A stretch of 64,000 bases of DNA, taken from positions 23,298,038-23,362,037 of the forward strand of contig NC_088879.1 of assembly GCF_032884065.1 (NCBI RefSeq). Direction: 5' to 3'. The notes below the pieces were generated by a model. The model was not told where the DNA came from and did no database searches. It was given only the letters and a program-made list of their open reading frames with translations. Shown one piece after another: positions 1 through 9,415 of the stretch. Both the position numbers and the translations under genes were made by a program. The stretch is from Artemia franciscana. Lineage: Eukaryota; Arthropoda; Branchiopoda; Anostraca; Artemiidae. The stretch's first letter is position 1, and every line of letters begins with the position of its first letter.

Positions 1-1
1 T

Positions 2-1075
2 TGGGGTCGTTACATGGATGACGTAATTTCACTTTGGAATTATGGGGAAGCTGAGCTTCGGGGCTTCTTAGATCATCTTAACACTTATTACCGAAATTTG
101 CAGTTCACCCTAGAAGTTGAAATTGAAAATAAACTTCCGTTTTTAGATGTATTAATTATTCGCAATGCTGATCAACTGGATTTTACTATATATCGAAAGC
201 CAACACAAAACAATAGAAATCTTCACTTTAATTCAAATCACCCCCCACAAATTAAAAGAGCAGTTGTAACTTCCCTCACTGATCGTGCCCTGAATATTTG
301 CTCCAATTCATATATAAATGCAGAAATAAACTTTATCAGAGATATTATTTTTGGTAATGGATACCCCACTCCTTTTGTCAATAAAATAATAAACCGTAGA
401 ATAAAAAGACATTCTTGTAAAATGGAAGAAGATACTTCACAATGTGAGGCTACTGATAAGCCCTCAAATATTGTCTATCTTCCGTATATCCCAAAGATCA
501 CAACAAAATTAAAAAATAATTGCATAAAAAATAATCTGTACGTAGTATTTACTAATAATTTTAAAATCATCAATTTCTTAAATTCGGGTAAAGATAAGAC
601 CCCAGTTACTCGCCAAAGAGGGGTCTATCAAATACCATGTGATTGCGGAAAATACTATGTCGGCAGGACTCATCAGAATCTAGACAAACGGTTACAACAG
701 CATAAAAATGACATAGACAAGGGCTTAATTTCAAATAGTTCCAACAACTCCTTTGATTCTGCTTTAGGTTGGCATATATTTAATAATCCGTCCCACATGA
801 TACATTTTGAAAACTCTTCACTCATTAGTAATGATTTGGGAATAAAACAGGTGGTTCGAGAATCAATCGAAATTAATCTCAAAATAAATAATAATATTTC
901 TTTGAACAGGGACTTGGGGGAATACTCACTAAATTCTTTATACTCAAATTTAATTAAAAATGATCTAACAAAATATTTTACAAAACCGATTTATAATAGT
1001 ACTGAACCAACTACGAAAAGGCCTTTGAGACAGGCTGCTAAACAAGGAAGATTAGCTTTAAGATATTGCATCTAA
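2..1075 (+). CDS. Penelope-like RT/GIY-YIG polyprotein, C-terminal part (cut by window edge)
   Basis: The reading frame is open from base 2, with a tryptophan codon just before the RT catalytic YMDD at residues 4-7 of the visible part, to a TAA at 1075. It covers RT motif C onward (PFLDV present), a linker and the GIY-YIG nuclease (GVYQIPC, then YYVGR, then the downstream RESIEIN region holding the catalytic glutamate). The N-terminal RT motifs lie to the left of the window. No stop or frameshift interrupts the visible part. Compared with the next unit it keeps Asp in PFLDV. The true start is outside the window, so the first visible ATG (14) should not be taken as the initiation codon. Confidence 0.9.
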   Translation, partial: WGRYMDDVISLWNYGEAELRGFLDHLNTYYRNLQFTLEVEIENKLPFLDVLIIRNADQLDFTIYRKPTQNNRNLHFNSNHPPQIKRAVVTSLTDRALNICSNSYINAEINFIRDIIFGNGYPTPFVNKIINRRIKRHSCKMEEDTSQCEATDKPSNIVYLPYIPKITTKLKNNCIKNNLYVVFTNNFKIINFLNSGKDKTPVTRQRGVYQIPCDCGKYYVGRTHQNLDKRLQQHKNDIDKGLISNSSNNSFDSALGWHIFNNPSHMIHFENSSLISNDLGIKQVVRESIEINLKINNNISLNRDLGEYSLNSLYSNLIKNDLTKYFTKPIYNSTEPTTKRPLRQAAKQGRLALRYCI

Positions 1076-1279
1076 TCATTTTATTCTCTTCAGTTTGAAT
1101 GAGCTTATATTCTCATTTCATTCTTTTCGCCAGTCCTGGTTGAACTTCGTTGAAGTAAGGATGCTAGGGCTATTTTTAAAGAAAGTTTTAAAAAGTGTTT
1201 TTAATTATTCAGTTTTTAATCCTCACAATTTGATGTAAAGTCCTTTATATATATGTATAGTTTCTCTCTTATTCTTGTA

Positions 1280-1324
1280 TTGTGCTGAAGACGGCCCTTG
1301 GACATAGGGCCGAAATATCTACAG
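1280..1324 (+). ncRNA. Hammerhead-ribozyme-like motif, Penelope junction 1
   Basis: The bases can be assigned to a type I hammerhead core. Stem I is 1280-1284 (TTGTG) against 1320-1324 (TACAG). The CUGANGA core is CTGAAGA at 1285-1291. Stem II is GGCCC (1293-1297) against GGGCC (1307-1311). The GAA core is 1312-1314, stem III is the self-complementary ATAT at 1315-1318, and the cleavage-site C is 1319. One extra C (1292) lies between the core and stem II. Hammerheads with very short stem III, which work as dimers, are known from Penelope-like elements. The position between the tandem ORFs fits that precedent. Activity is inferred. Confidence 0.6.
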
Positions 1325-1382
1325 AAATAATTTCCACTGTCTTTAAATTTTCCCTATTGTCTCTACGTTGTATTTGTTTGTT

Positions 1383-3977
1383 ATGGAAAGGCAGTGTGGT
1401 CTTCGTCGCTATTTTCGTCTAGCTTATGGGGAGCAGTTGACCTATGATATCTTTTATTTTATTAGTCTAGGTGAAAAACATGCTAATATTATCAATCAAC
1501 AAAATTTTTTAGAATCCTGTAGAAATGAAAACCTTATTCCCAAGTCTTTAAGATATAAATTACATTTAAATACCCGGAAAGAAGGGCAATTTGCCCATAC
1601 ACTACAGTTAAAAACCCTAGTCCATATTATTAAGGACAAAAAACAGAAACGACATATTATTTCTTCAGAGAGCAAATCGTTGGAAACTTTTTTGCTGGAA
1701 AACCTGTCCACCGTTGATTTTGCTCAAGTTGTTAGATTACAAAGGAATTTGTTTAGCCACGATTTTCGCTTGTCCAAGGAACGCCTCTATAAAAAATTGG
1801 AAGGCTTGCGAAATGAATCTTCGATGAGAAACCGTATTTATTCTTCAAGATTCACTCCTGGACCTGCTATCGTTAACCTCTCTTCTAAAACATTGGAACC
1901 CCAGGAAATCGAAACACTAGAAAAAGGTCCAAAATTTTCTTTTCTACCGAAACAGGTTCCTGTGGCAGATATAGTTTCCTCTCTAGAGTCCGCTTTGCAT
2001 AAACACTATCCTTCTGTCTCTAACCCGGATGAAGTTAGATCTGGTCTTATAAATATCCTCTATAACAGCCAAAAAAAGTTTAAGCCTCCTACCAATTCCA
2101 CACCAGAAAATTTGCATGACATAAAAATACTATCTAATCTCCGAAAAGATCCTTCTATTATAATAACTAAAGCAGACAAAAGCAATTCACTTGTTGTCAT
2201 GAATACGACAGACTATGACAACAAAATTCTTTCGCATTTAAAAGACACAATTACATATCAAACAATAACTCATGATCCTACTGATCAGTTCACTAATATT
2301 ATAAATGAATTAAAGCAGCTAAAACAAAATGGTAAAATCACCCCACAACTATTTAATAATTTTTCTCCCCGTGGTAGTTTCTGTCCTAAACTCTACGGTT
2401 TACCAAAAATACATAAACAGGGTATTCCCTTAAGACCTTTCGTAGCTTGTACTAAAGCCCCCGCTGCCAATATTGGAAAATGGCTTTGTACAGCTTTCAA
2501 ACCTTTATTGTATTCTCAAAATTCCTATATTCGTAACTCTGCAGATTTGGTTAAAAAACTTAGCAACACAAGTATTTCAGAAAACACAATAGTTAGTAGT
2601 TTCGACATTGTTTCAATGTATACAAATATAGATGTAACTATTTCAGAGGAATTATTAAAAAACAAAATAGAAGAAAATTACCACTTGATCGAGACTTCAG
2701 CGACAGGAATTGATTGTGAAGTTTTAATGAATCTTGTTAAAATTTGTAATAAGTTTTCTATGTATTTTCAATTTCGCGATTCTTTTTATCAGCAAAAAAA
2801 TGGGTTACCCGTGGGAGCACCTTTATCCGGGCTACTAGCAAATATTTACGTCGAGAATCTTGAGAATTGGGCATTGAATTCTTATTTTTTAAAACACGTC
2901 TATTGGGGTCGTTACATGGATGACGTAATTTCACTTTGGAATTATGGGGAAGCTGAGCTTCGGGGCTTCTTAGATCATCTTAACACTTATGACCGAAACT
3001 TGCAGTTCACCCTAGAAGTTGAAATTGAAAATAAACTTCCGTTTTTAGCTGTATTAATTATTCGCAACGCTGATCTACTGGATTTTACTATATATCGAAA
3101 GCCAACACAAAACAATAGATATCTTCACTTTAATTCAAATCACCCCCCACAAGTTAAAAGAGCAGTTGTAACTTCCCTCATTGATCGTGCCCTGAATATT
3201 TGCTCCAATTCATATATAAATGCAGAAATAAACTTTATCAAAGATATTCTTTTTGGTAATGGATACCCCATTCCTTTTGTCAATAAAATAATTAACCGTA
3301 GAATAAAAAGACATTCTTGTAAAATCGAAGAAGATACTTCACAATGTGAGGCTACTGATAAGCCCTCAAATATTGTCTATCTTCCGTATATCCCAAAGAT
3401 CATAACAAAATTAAAAAATATTTGCACAAAAAATAATCTGTACGTAGTTTTTACTAATAATTTTAAAATCATCAATTTCTTAAATTCGGGTAAAGATAAG
3501 ACCCCAGTTACTCGCCAAAGAGGGGTCTATCAAATACCATGTGATTGTGGAAAATACTATGTCGGCAGGACCCATCAGAATCTAGACAAACGGTTACAAC
3601 AGCATAAAAATGACATAGACAAGGCCTTAATTTCAAATAGTTCCAACAACTCCTTTGATTCTGCTTTAGGTTGGCATATATTTAATAATCCGTCCCAAAT
3701 GATACATTTTGAAAACTCTTCACTCATTAGTAATGATTTGGGAATAAAACAGGTGGTTCGAGAATCAATCGAAATTAATCTCAAAATAAATAATAATATT
3801 TCTTTGAACAGGGACTTGGGGGAATACTCACTAAATTCTTTATACTCAAATTTAATTAAAAATGATCTAACAAAATATTTTACTAAACCGATTTATAATA
3901 GTACTGAACCAACTACGAAAAGGCCTTTGAGACAGGCTGCTAAACAAGCAAGATTAGCTTTAAGAAATTGCATCTAA
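1383..3977 (+). CDS. Penelope-like element polyprotein (RT + GIY-YIG endonuclease), open copy
   Basis: An uninterrupted frame of 864 codons runs from the first ATG (1383). The frame is open upstream to a TTG at 1368, but ATG is the more likely start. The first ~380 residues are an N-terminal region ending in the RT fingers. RT motif A is SSFDIVSMYTNID with Asp about 408. GLPVGAPLSG follows, and the catalytic YMDD is residues 511-514. The nuclease starts near residue 714 (GVY), with YYVGR at about 725-729 and the RESIEIN glutamate later. The protein copies the element RNA at a nick made by its own nuclease. Two positions are suspicious: the PFLDV aspartate found in both neighbours is Ala here (residue 556), and GLPMGAP reads GLPVGAP. 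The frame is intact, but activity is doubtful. Confidence 0.9.
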   Translation: MERQCGLRRYFRLAYGEQLTYDIFYFISLGEKHANIINQQNFLESCRNENLIPKSLRYKLHLNTRKEGQFAHTLQLKTLVHIIKDKKQKRHIISSESKSLETFLLENLSTVDFAQVVRLQRNLFSHDFRLSKERLYKKLEGLRNESSMRNRIYSSRFTPGPAIVNLSSKTLEPQEIETLEKGPKFSFLPKQVPVADIVSSLESALHKHYPSVSNPDEVRSGLINILYNSQKKFKPPTNSTPENLHDIKILSNLRKDPSIIITKADKSNSLVVMNTTDYDNKILSHLKDTITYQTITHDPTDQFTNIINELKQLKQNGKITPQLFNNFSPRGSFCPKLYGLPKIHKQGIPLRPFVACTKAPAANIGKWLCTAFKPLLYSQNSYIRNSADLVKKLSNTSISENTIVSSFDIVSMYTNIDVTISEELLKNKIEENYHLIETSATGIDCEVLMNLVKICNKFSMYFQFRDSFYQQKNGLPVGAPLSGLLANIYVENLENWALNSYFLKHVYWGRYMDDVISLWNYGEAELRGFLDHLNTYDRNLQFTLEVEIENKLPFLAVLIIRNADLLDFTIYRKPTQNNRYLHFNSNHPPQVKRAVVTSLIDRALNICSNSYINAEINFIKDILFGNGYPIPFVNKIINRRIKRHSCKIEEDTSQCEATDKPSNIVYLPYIPKIITKLKNICTKNNLYVVFTNNFKIINFLNSGKDKTPVTRQRGVYQIPCDCGKYYVGRTHQNLDKRLQQHKNDIDKALISNSSNNSFDSALGWHIFNNPSQMIHFENSSLISNDLGIKQVVRESIEINLKINNNISLNRDLGEYSLNSLYSNLIKNDLTKYFTKPIYNSTEPTTKRPLRQAAKQARLALRNCI

Positions 3978-4182
3978 TCATTTTATTCTCTTCAGTTTGA
4001 ATGAGCTTATATTCTCATTTCATTCTTTTCGCCAGTCCTGGTTGAACTTCGTTGAAGTAAGGATGCTAGGGCTATTTTTAAAAAAAAGTTTTAAAAAGTG
4101 TTTTTAATTATTCAGTTTTTAATCCTCACAATTTGATGTAAGTTCTTTTATATATATGTATAGTTCCTCTCTTATTCTTGTA

Positions 4183-4227
4183 TTGTGCTGAAGACGGCCC
4201 TTGGACATAGGGCCGAAATATCTACAG
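4183..4227 (+). ncRNA. Hammerhead-ribozyme-like motif, Penelope junction 2
   Basis: This has the same architecture as the motif in the first junction: stem I TTGTG/TACAG at 4183-4187 and 4223-4227, CTGAAGA core from 4188, GGCCC/GGGCC stem II, GAA, self-complementary ATAT stem III and cleavage-site C at 4222. All core bases match the first copy, so if that one is active this one should be too. Confidence 0.6.
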
Positions 4228-4285
4228 AAATAATTTCCACTGTCTTGAAATTTCCCCTATTGTCTCTACGTTGTATTTGTTTGTT

Positions 4286-6881
4286 ATGGAAAGGCAGTGT
4301 GGTCTTCGTCACTATTTTCGTCTAGCTTATGGGGAGCAGTTGACCTATGATTTCTTTTATTTTATTAGTCTAGGTAAAAAACATGCTAATATTATCAATC
4401 AACAAAATTTTTTAGAATCCTGTAGAAATGAAAACCTTATTCCCAAGTCTTTAAGATATAAATTACATTTAAATACCCGGAAAGAAGGGCAATTTGCCCA
4501 TACACTACAGTTAAAAACCCTAGTCCATATTATTAAGGACAAAAAACAGAAACGACATATTATTTCTTCAGAGAGAAAATCGTTGGAAACTTTTTTGCTG
4601 GAAAACCTGTCCACCGTTGATTTTGCTCAAGTTGTTAGATTACAAAGGAATTTGTTTAGCCATGATTTTCGCTTGTCCAAGGAACGCCTCTATAAAAAAT
4701 TGGAAGGCTTACGAAATGAATCTTCGATGAGAAACCGTATTTATTCTCCAAGATTCACTCCTGGACCTGCTATCGTTAACCTCTCTTCTAAAACATTGGA
4801 GCCCCAGGAAATCGAAACACTAGAAAAAGGTCCAAAATTTTCTTTTCTACCGAAACAGGTTCCTGTGGCAGATATAGTTTCCTCTCTAGAGTCCGCTTTG
4901 CATAAACACTATCCTTCTGTCTCTAACCCGGATGAAGTTAGATCTGGTCTTATAAATATCCTCTATAACAGCCAAAAAAAGTTTAAGCCTCCTGCCAATT
5001 CCACACCGGAAAATTTGCATGACATAAAAATACTATCTAATCTCCGAAAAGATCCTTCTATTATAATAACTAAAGCAGACAAAAGCAATTCACTTGTTGT
5101 CATGAATACGACAGACTATGACAACAAAATTCTTTCGCATTTAAATGACACAATTACATATCAAACAATAACTCATGATCCTACTGATCAGTTCACTAAT
5201 AATATTATAAATGAATTAAAGCAGCTAAAACAAAATGGTAAAATCACCTCTCAACTATACAATAATTTTTTTCCCCGTGGTAGTTTCTGTCCTAAACTCT
5301 ACGGTTTACCAAAAATACATAAACAGGGTATTCCCTTAAGACCTATCGTAGCTTGTACTAAAGCCCCCGCTGCCAATATTGGAAAATGGCTTTATACAGC
5401 TTTCAAACCTTTATTGTATTCTCAAAATTCCTATATTCGTAACTCTGCAGATTTGGTTAAAAAACTTAGCAACACAAGTATTTCAGAAAACACAATAGTT
5501 AGTAGTTTCGACATTGTTTCAATGTATACAAATATAGATGTAACTATTTCAGAGGAATTATTAAAAAACAAAATAGAAGAAAATTACCACTTGATCGAGA
5601 CTTCAGCAACAGGAATTGATTGTGAAGTTTTAATGAATCTTGTTAAAATTTGTAATAAGTTTTCTATGTATTTTCAATTTCGCGATTCTTTTTATCAGCA
5701 AAAAAATGGGTTACCCATGGGAGCACCTTTATCCGGTTACTAGCAAATATTTACGTCGAGAATCTTGAGAATTGGGCATTGAATTCTTATTTTTTAAAAC
5801 ACGTCTATTGGGGTCGTTACATGGATGACGTAATTTCACTTTGGAATTATGGGGAAGCTGAGCTTCGGGGCTTCTTAGATCATCTTAACACTTATGACCG
5901 AAACTTGCAGTTCACCCTAGAAGTTGAAATTGAAAATAAACTTCCGTTTTTAGATGTATTAATTATTCGCAATGCTGATCAACTGGATTTTACTATATAT
6001 CGAAAGCCAACACAAAACAATAGATATCTTCACTTTAATTCAAATCACCCCCCACAAGTTAAAAGAGCAGTTGTAACTTCCCTCATTGATCGTGCCCTGA
6101 ATATTTGCTCCAATTCATATATAAATGCAGAAATAAACTTTATCAGAGATATTCTTTTTGGTAATGGATACCCCATTCCTTTTGTCAATAAAATAATTAA
6201 CCGTAGAATAAAAAGACATTCTTGTAAAATCGAAGAAGATACTTCACAATGTGAGGCTACTGATAAGCCCTAAAATATTGTCTATTTCCGTATATCCCAA
6301 AGATCACAACAAAATTAAAAAATATTTGCACAAAAAATAATCTGTACGTAGTTTTTACTAATAATTTTAAAATCATCAATTTCTTAAATTCGGGTAAAGA
6401 TAAGACCCCAGTTACTCGCCAAAGAGGGGTCTATCAAATACCATGTGATTGCGGAAAATACTATGTCGGCAGGACCCATCAGAATCTAGACAAACGGTTA
6501 CAACAGCATAAAAATAACATAGACAAGGCCTTAATTTCAAATAGTTCCAACAACTCCTTTGATTCTGCTTTAGGTTGGCATATATTTAATATTCCGTCCC
6601 ACATGATATATTTTGAAAACTCTTCACTCATTAGTAATGATTTGGGAATAAAACAGGTGGTTCGAGAATCAATCGAAATTAATCTCAAAATAAATAATAA
6701 TATTTCTTTGAACAGGGACTTGGGGGAATACTCACTAAATTCTTTATACTCAAATTTAATTAAAAATGATCTAACAAAATATTTTACTAAACCGATTTAT
6801 AATAGTACTGAACCAACTACGAAAAGGCCTTTGAGACAGGCTGCTAAACAAGCAAGATTAGCTTTAAGAAATTGCATCTAA
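4286..6881 (+). pseudogene. Penelope-like RT/GIY-YIG polyprotein, broken copy
   Basis: This is homologous along its whole length to the preceding open copy but carries three disabling changes. A one-base deletion near 5737, just after GLPMGAPLSG, creates a stop at 5743. A TCA serine codon has become TAA at 6271-6273. A second one-base deletion near 6285 restores a third frame that runs to the TAA at 6881. An in-frame three-base insertion adds one Asn near 5201. The broken copy keeps Met in GLPMGAP, Ile in RPIVAC and Asp in PFLDV, so at these sites it looks more ancestral than the open copy. The YMDD and GIY-YIG motifs are still readable across the frames. Confidence 0.92.
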
Positions 6882-7085
6882 TCATTTTATTCTCTTCAGT
6901 TTGAATGAGCTTATATTCTCATTTCATGCTTTTCGCCAGTCCTGGTTGAACTTCGTTGAAGTAAGGATGCTAGGGCTATTTTTAAAAAAAGTTTTAAAAA
7001 GTGTTTTTAATTATTCAGTTTTTAATCCTCACAATTTGATGTAAGTTCTTTTATATAAATGTATAGTTTCTCTCTTATTCTTGTA

Positions 7086-7130
7086 TTGTGCTGAAGACGG
7101 CCCTTGGACATAGGGCCAAAATATCTACAG
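7086..7130 (+). ncRNA. Hammerhead-ribozyme-like motif, junction 3, core G replaced by A
   Basis: The layout is that of the other two junctions (stem I 7086-7090 with 7126-7130, CTGAAGA at 7091-7097), but the base after stem II is A at 7118 instead of G, so GGGCCGAAA reads GGGCCAAAA. In the hammerhead this is G12, an invariant catalytic residue. By established hammerhead biochemistry this change should abolish self-cleavage. Confidence 0.55.
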
Positions 7131-7188
7131 AAATAATTTCCACTGTCTTGAAATTTTCCCTATTGTCTCTACGTTGTATTTGTTTGTT

Positions 7189-7222
7189 ATGGAAAGGCAG
7201 TGTGGTCTTCGTCGCTATTTTC
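7189..7222 (+). pseudogene. First codons of a fourth Penelope ORF, truncated
   Basis: ATG at 7189 is followed by codons for MERQCGLRRYF, identical to the start of the open copy. Homology ends at 7222 inside the next codon, and unrelated sequence begins. This marks the right edge of the array. The repeated unit therefore runs past the ribozyme junction into the next ORF, as expected for a partial tandem copy. Confidence 0.85.
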
Positions 7223-7855
7223 CATGATGTGCTTGCAGGTCTGAAAGTGTAATTTATGCAAACTAACAATGAGGATCCAACAAGTCTGCAAGGGGTGCCT
7301 AAACACTATTTCTAAGATAATATAGATATGAGTGTTAATAGAAACTGTGTTTAGAGTAGTTTAGTTCCAAGGTCTAAAGCCATGGCAGTTCAATCTTTAA
7401 ATTAAAAACTACACAATTAATGTAGAACAAGATGCCATGTCAGCCATATCGGATAAAGTCTATGCATGTGAGGATGGTGGGAGGGTACAATCCCATGGGC
7501 ACTACCGAATTTCAGATCGAGTTTTACGTGCTTAATATCGAAAACGTCTCGGTCTCTTTCTACCTTTAAATTAAGTAGTGGGCTGACGCTAAGAGGGATT
7601 CTCTTAATATAATGTTTCCTGTGTATTCAAGACGGAGTTGTTGTTGTTGCTGTTGTGATTGTAATGTTTTTTATATATTAAAAAAAAAGTTCATACCGTG
7701 CCTATGACCGTCCTTGGGGTGGGGTCCCAGTCTTCAGCTAGCCACCAGTATTGCCCGTCGTGCCCTTGTAGAGAAGGGTGTTTCCTAAGTGTTTCTTTTT
7801 AAACTTTGATATGTTTGTGTCGATTATAAAATGTTGTGTATTTATTATAAAATAA
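7223..7855. other. No recognised feature between Penelope array and Polinton relic
   Basis: No recognisable coding region, hairpin or repeat. There is a short GTT-rich run near 7638 and a poly-A tract near 7680. It is probably old transposon or intergenic sequence. Confidence 0.4.
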
Positions 7856-8395
7856 AAGGAAAAGATTTAATGTTCTAATTTTTCGTTCTTGAACAACGTC
7901 GCAAAAGGACTGACAGGGAAATTATTATTTATTAATAAGACTACAGTTTACAATTAGTTGCATTTCAGCTGTTGAAGACGTTGCCAACAATATTTACCAA
8001 TTTAAATCATCATTCAGATCGTTTCTTTGTGGCCTATAAATATCGGGTAAAACAGCACTTTTAAGAAAAATAAATCAAAGTCGTAATCAAATGTTTTTGG
8101 AAAACCTCAAAACATTTGTCAAAGGAAAACATTTATTGTTCTATTTTTTGTTCTTGAACAACGTAGTAGAAGGACTGATAAGGAAATTATTATTTATTCA
8201 TGAGACAAGTACATTTCACAGTTTGTTGTATTCCAGCAGTTGAATACGTTGACAACAATATATATCAATTTAGAACATCATTCGCATCGTTTCTTTGTGG
8301 CTTATAAATATATGGGTAAAACAGCACTTTTAAGAAAAATAAATCAAAATCGTAATCAAATGTTTTTGGAAAACCTCAAAAAATTTGTTATTGCT
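7856..8395. repeat. Two tandem copies of a ~265-bp segment
   Basis: The segment from about 7856 to 8120 is repeated with roughly 85% identity from about 8121 to 8395. Shared blocks include GTTCTTGAACAACGT, GGACTGA followed by AAATTATTATTTATT, and ATCGTTTCTTTGTGGC. In the second copy the frame around 8240-8428 is open and reads FFVAYKYMGKTALLRKINQN. The same peptide can be read with breaks in the first copy, so the duplicated segment was once coding. It may be the N-terminal end of the ATPase-like gene that follows, but I cannot identify it. Confidence 0.7.
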
Positions 8396-8505
8396 ATTGT
8401 GTTTGGCAAGACTTTTATGGTAAAATAAAGGCTTTTGCACCGGACAAAAATTCATGCTGGGACTTATTGAACTAAAAATTATTGAACCAAATTCTTGAAT
8501 GATTA

Positions 8506-8893
8506 TTGCTCATTCAGCCGAATCCATTGGAAAAATTGTCGTGGGAAATTCTACTATTGTTTGCTGCCCACTCACATCATAACAACATTTCCATAATCCT
8601 TGTTCTACACATTCTCTTTCATCAGAGCAAATGTGTGAAAACACTCGCTTTGAATTGTACCTACTATATCATCTGCATGTTTGTTCATGATTTAAATTCT
8701 CTAATAACTCAAAAAACAAACATATCCCGGTACTCCTAAATCTCTACGTTCAGCATACAACCAGGCAGCAAATAAACTATGCATTCTGTTGCATCTTAAT
8801 CAGAATAAACCCGATGATTTGTGTGTAGTAACCGATATTTCTGGCAGTGAAATTACTTTATATCTTCCAGTAAACAGTAAAAAAGCTCATTAG
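8506..8893 (+). pseudogene. Packaging-ATPase-like fragment (Polinton)
   Basis: One frame (8506-8739) contains HHNNISIILVLHILFHQSKC then TLALNCTYYI. After a frameshift near 8738 a second frame reads KSLRSAYNQAANKL then LHLNQNKPDDLCVVTDI and stops at 8893. This order (a histidine followed by an ISII strand, LF, an SLN-type strand, then an AY.. helix and a Leu-rich closing strand) resembles the C-terminal half of the FtsK/HerA-type ATPases of Polintons. The Walker A region is not visible with confidence. Pseudogene by frameshift. Confidence 0.45.
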
Positions 8894-8901
8894 TTTCCAA
8901 C

Positions 8902-9232
8902 ATGACACTGAAGAAACTACATGAAAATAAACATTTATTTTCCGTTCTAAGCAGTTCAAAATCGGTACTGAAGAAAACCTTACTCAAACAGGATATTGAC
9001 ACAGACTTAATTAATTTCGTCCCTGAACTTTATTTAAATTTTACCGAGGGCAATATTCTATTGCCAGAAGTAGTTAAGTAAGAGACAAAGCAACATCATT
9101 CAATTGCAAGTGAACTAGCAAAAAGCAAAAGCAAAGGAAAATATTTAAAATTTAAAGGATAATGTCTTCTCCAAGCGGGTGGTAGCTTTTTCACACTTTT
9201 GCTGCCAGTAATTGTAAGACTTATAAACAGTT
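8902..9232 (+). pseudogene. Small Polinton-type protein with hydrophobic C-terminus
   Basis: ATG at 8902 opens a 59-codon frame (MTLKKLHENKHLF..., ending PEVVK) closed by TAA at 9079-9081. The same frame continues with one more stop into a Lys-rich stretch and the hydrophobic LLQAGGSFFTLLLPVIVRLI. Polintons and related viruses carry a short gene of this layout (basic helical N-terminus, then a Leu/Gly hydrophobic tail) just upstream of another small gene. The function of that family is not established to my knowledge. Position between the ATPase-like and KTYKLMPIE remnants supports the call. Confidence 0.45.
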
Positions 9233-9250
9233 TTCTTCAGAAAAATAGCT

Positions 9251-9415
9251 AAAACCTACAAACTGATGCCAATAGAAATCGTTTTTTCACCAGTGGAACA
9301 CTTTGAGGACATTTTCATTAAATTCAATAATGGTGAGAATACTGCCAATGATAAAAAACTAATTTTGCTTCAAAACTCACTTAGACGATTGGACAAAATA
9401 AACCCTTTTACGTGA
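9251..9415 (+). pseudogene. Small Polinton-type protein fragment (KTYKLMPIE...)
   Basis: A 54-codon open stretch with an in-frame TGA at 9413-9415 begins KTYKLMPIEIVFSPVEHFED and ends with a leucine/arginine-rich helix (LLQNSLRRLDKINPF). The start resembles the short Lys/Tyr-Leu-Pro N-terminus of a small protein that accompanies capsid genes in Polinton-like elements. No start codon is evident. It lies 20 bp after the end of the previous remnant. Likely a relic. Confidence 0.4.

Larger units (their letters stand above)
1..7222 (+). mobile_element. Head-to-tail array of Penelope-like retroelements
   Basis: A unit of about 2.9 kb is repeated in the same orientation. Bases 1, 2903 and 5808 are equivalent, and the three ORF stops fall at 1075, 3977 and 6881. 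About 307 bp of nearly identical sequence separates each stop from the next ORF start. The fourth unit breaks off at 7222, 11-12 codons into its ORF. The products combine a reverse transcriptase with a C-terminal GIY-YIG nuclease, which defines canonical Penelope-like elements. Tandem, partly truncated copies are usual for this class. By eye the units differ at only a few per cent of positions, so the array is young or has been homogenised. Confidence 0.93.

Noticed and set aside
673..882. Minus-strand frames inside the Penelope units (also 3575-3784, 6479-6688, 1496-1711 and 4399-4614)
   Set aside because: They recur only because the sense ORF recurs, and they shadow the GIY-YIG and N-terminal regions.
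1075..1382. Classical LTR between Penelope ORFs
   Set aside because: The repeated junction is explained by tandem Penelope units; there is no TG...CA boundary or primer-binding site.
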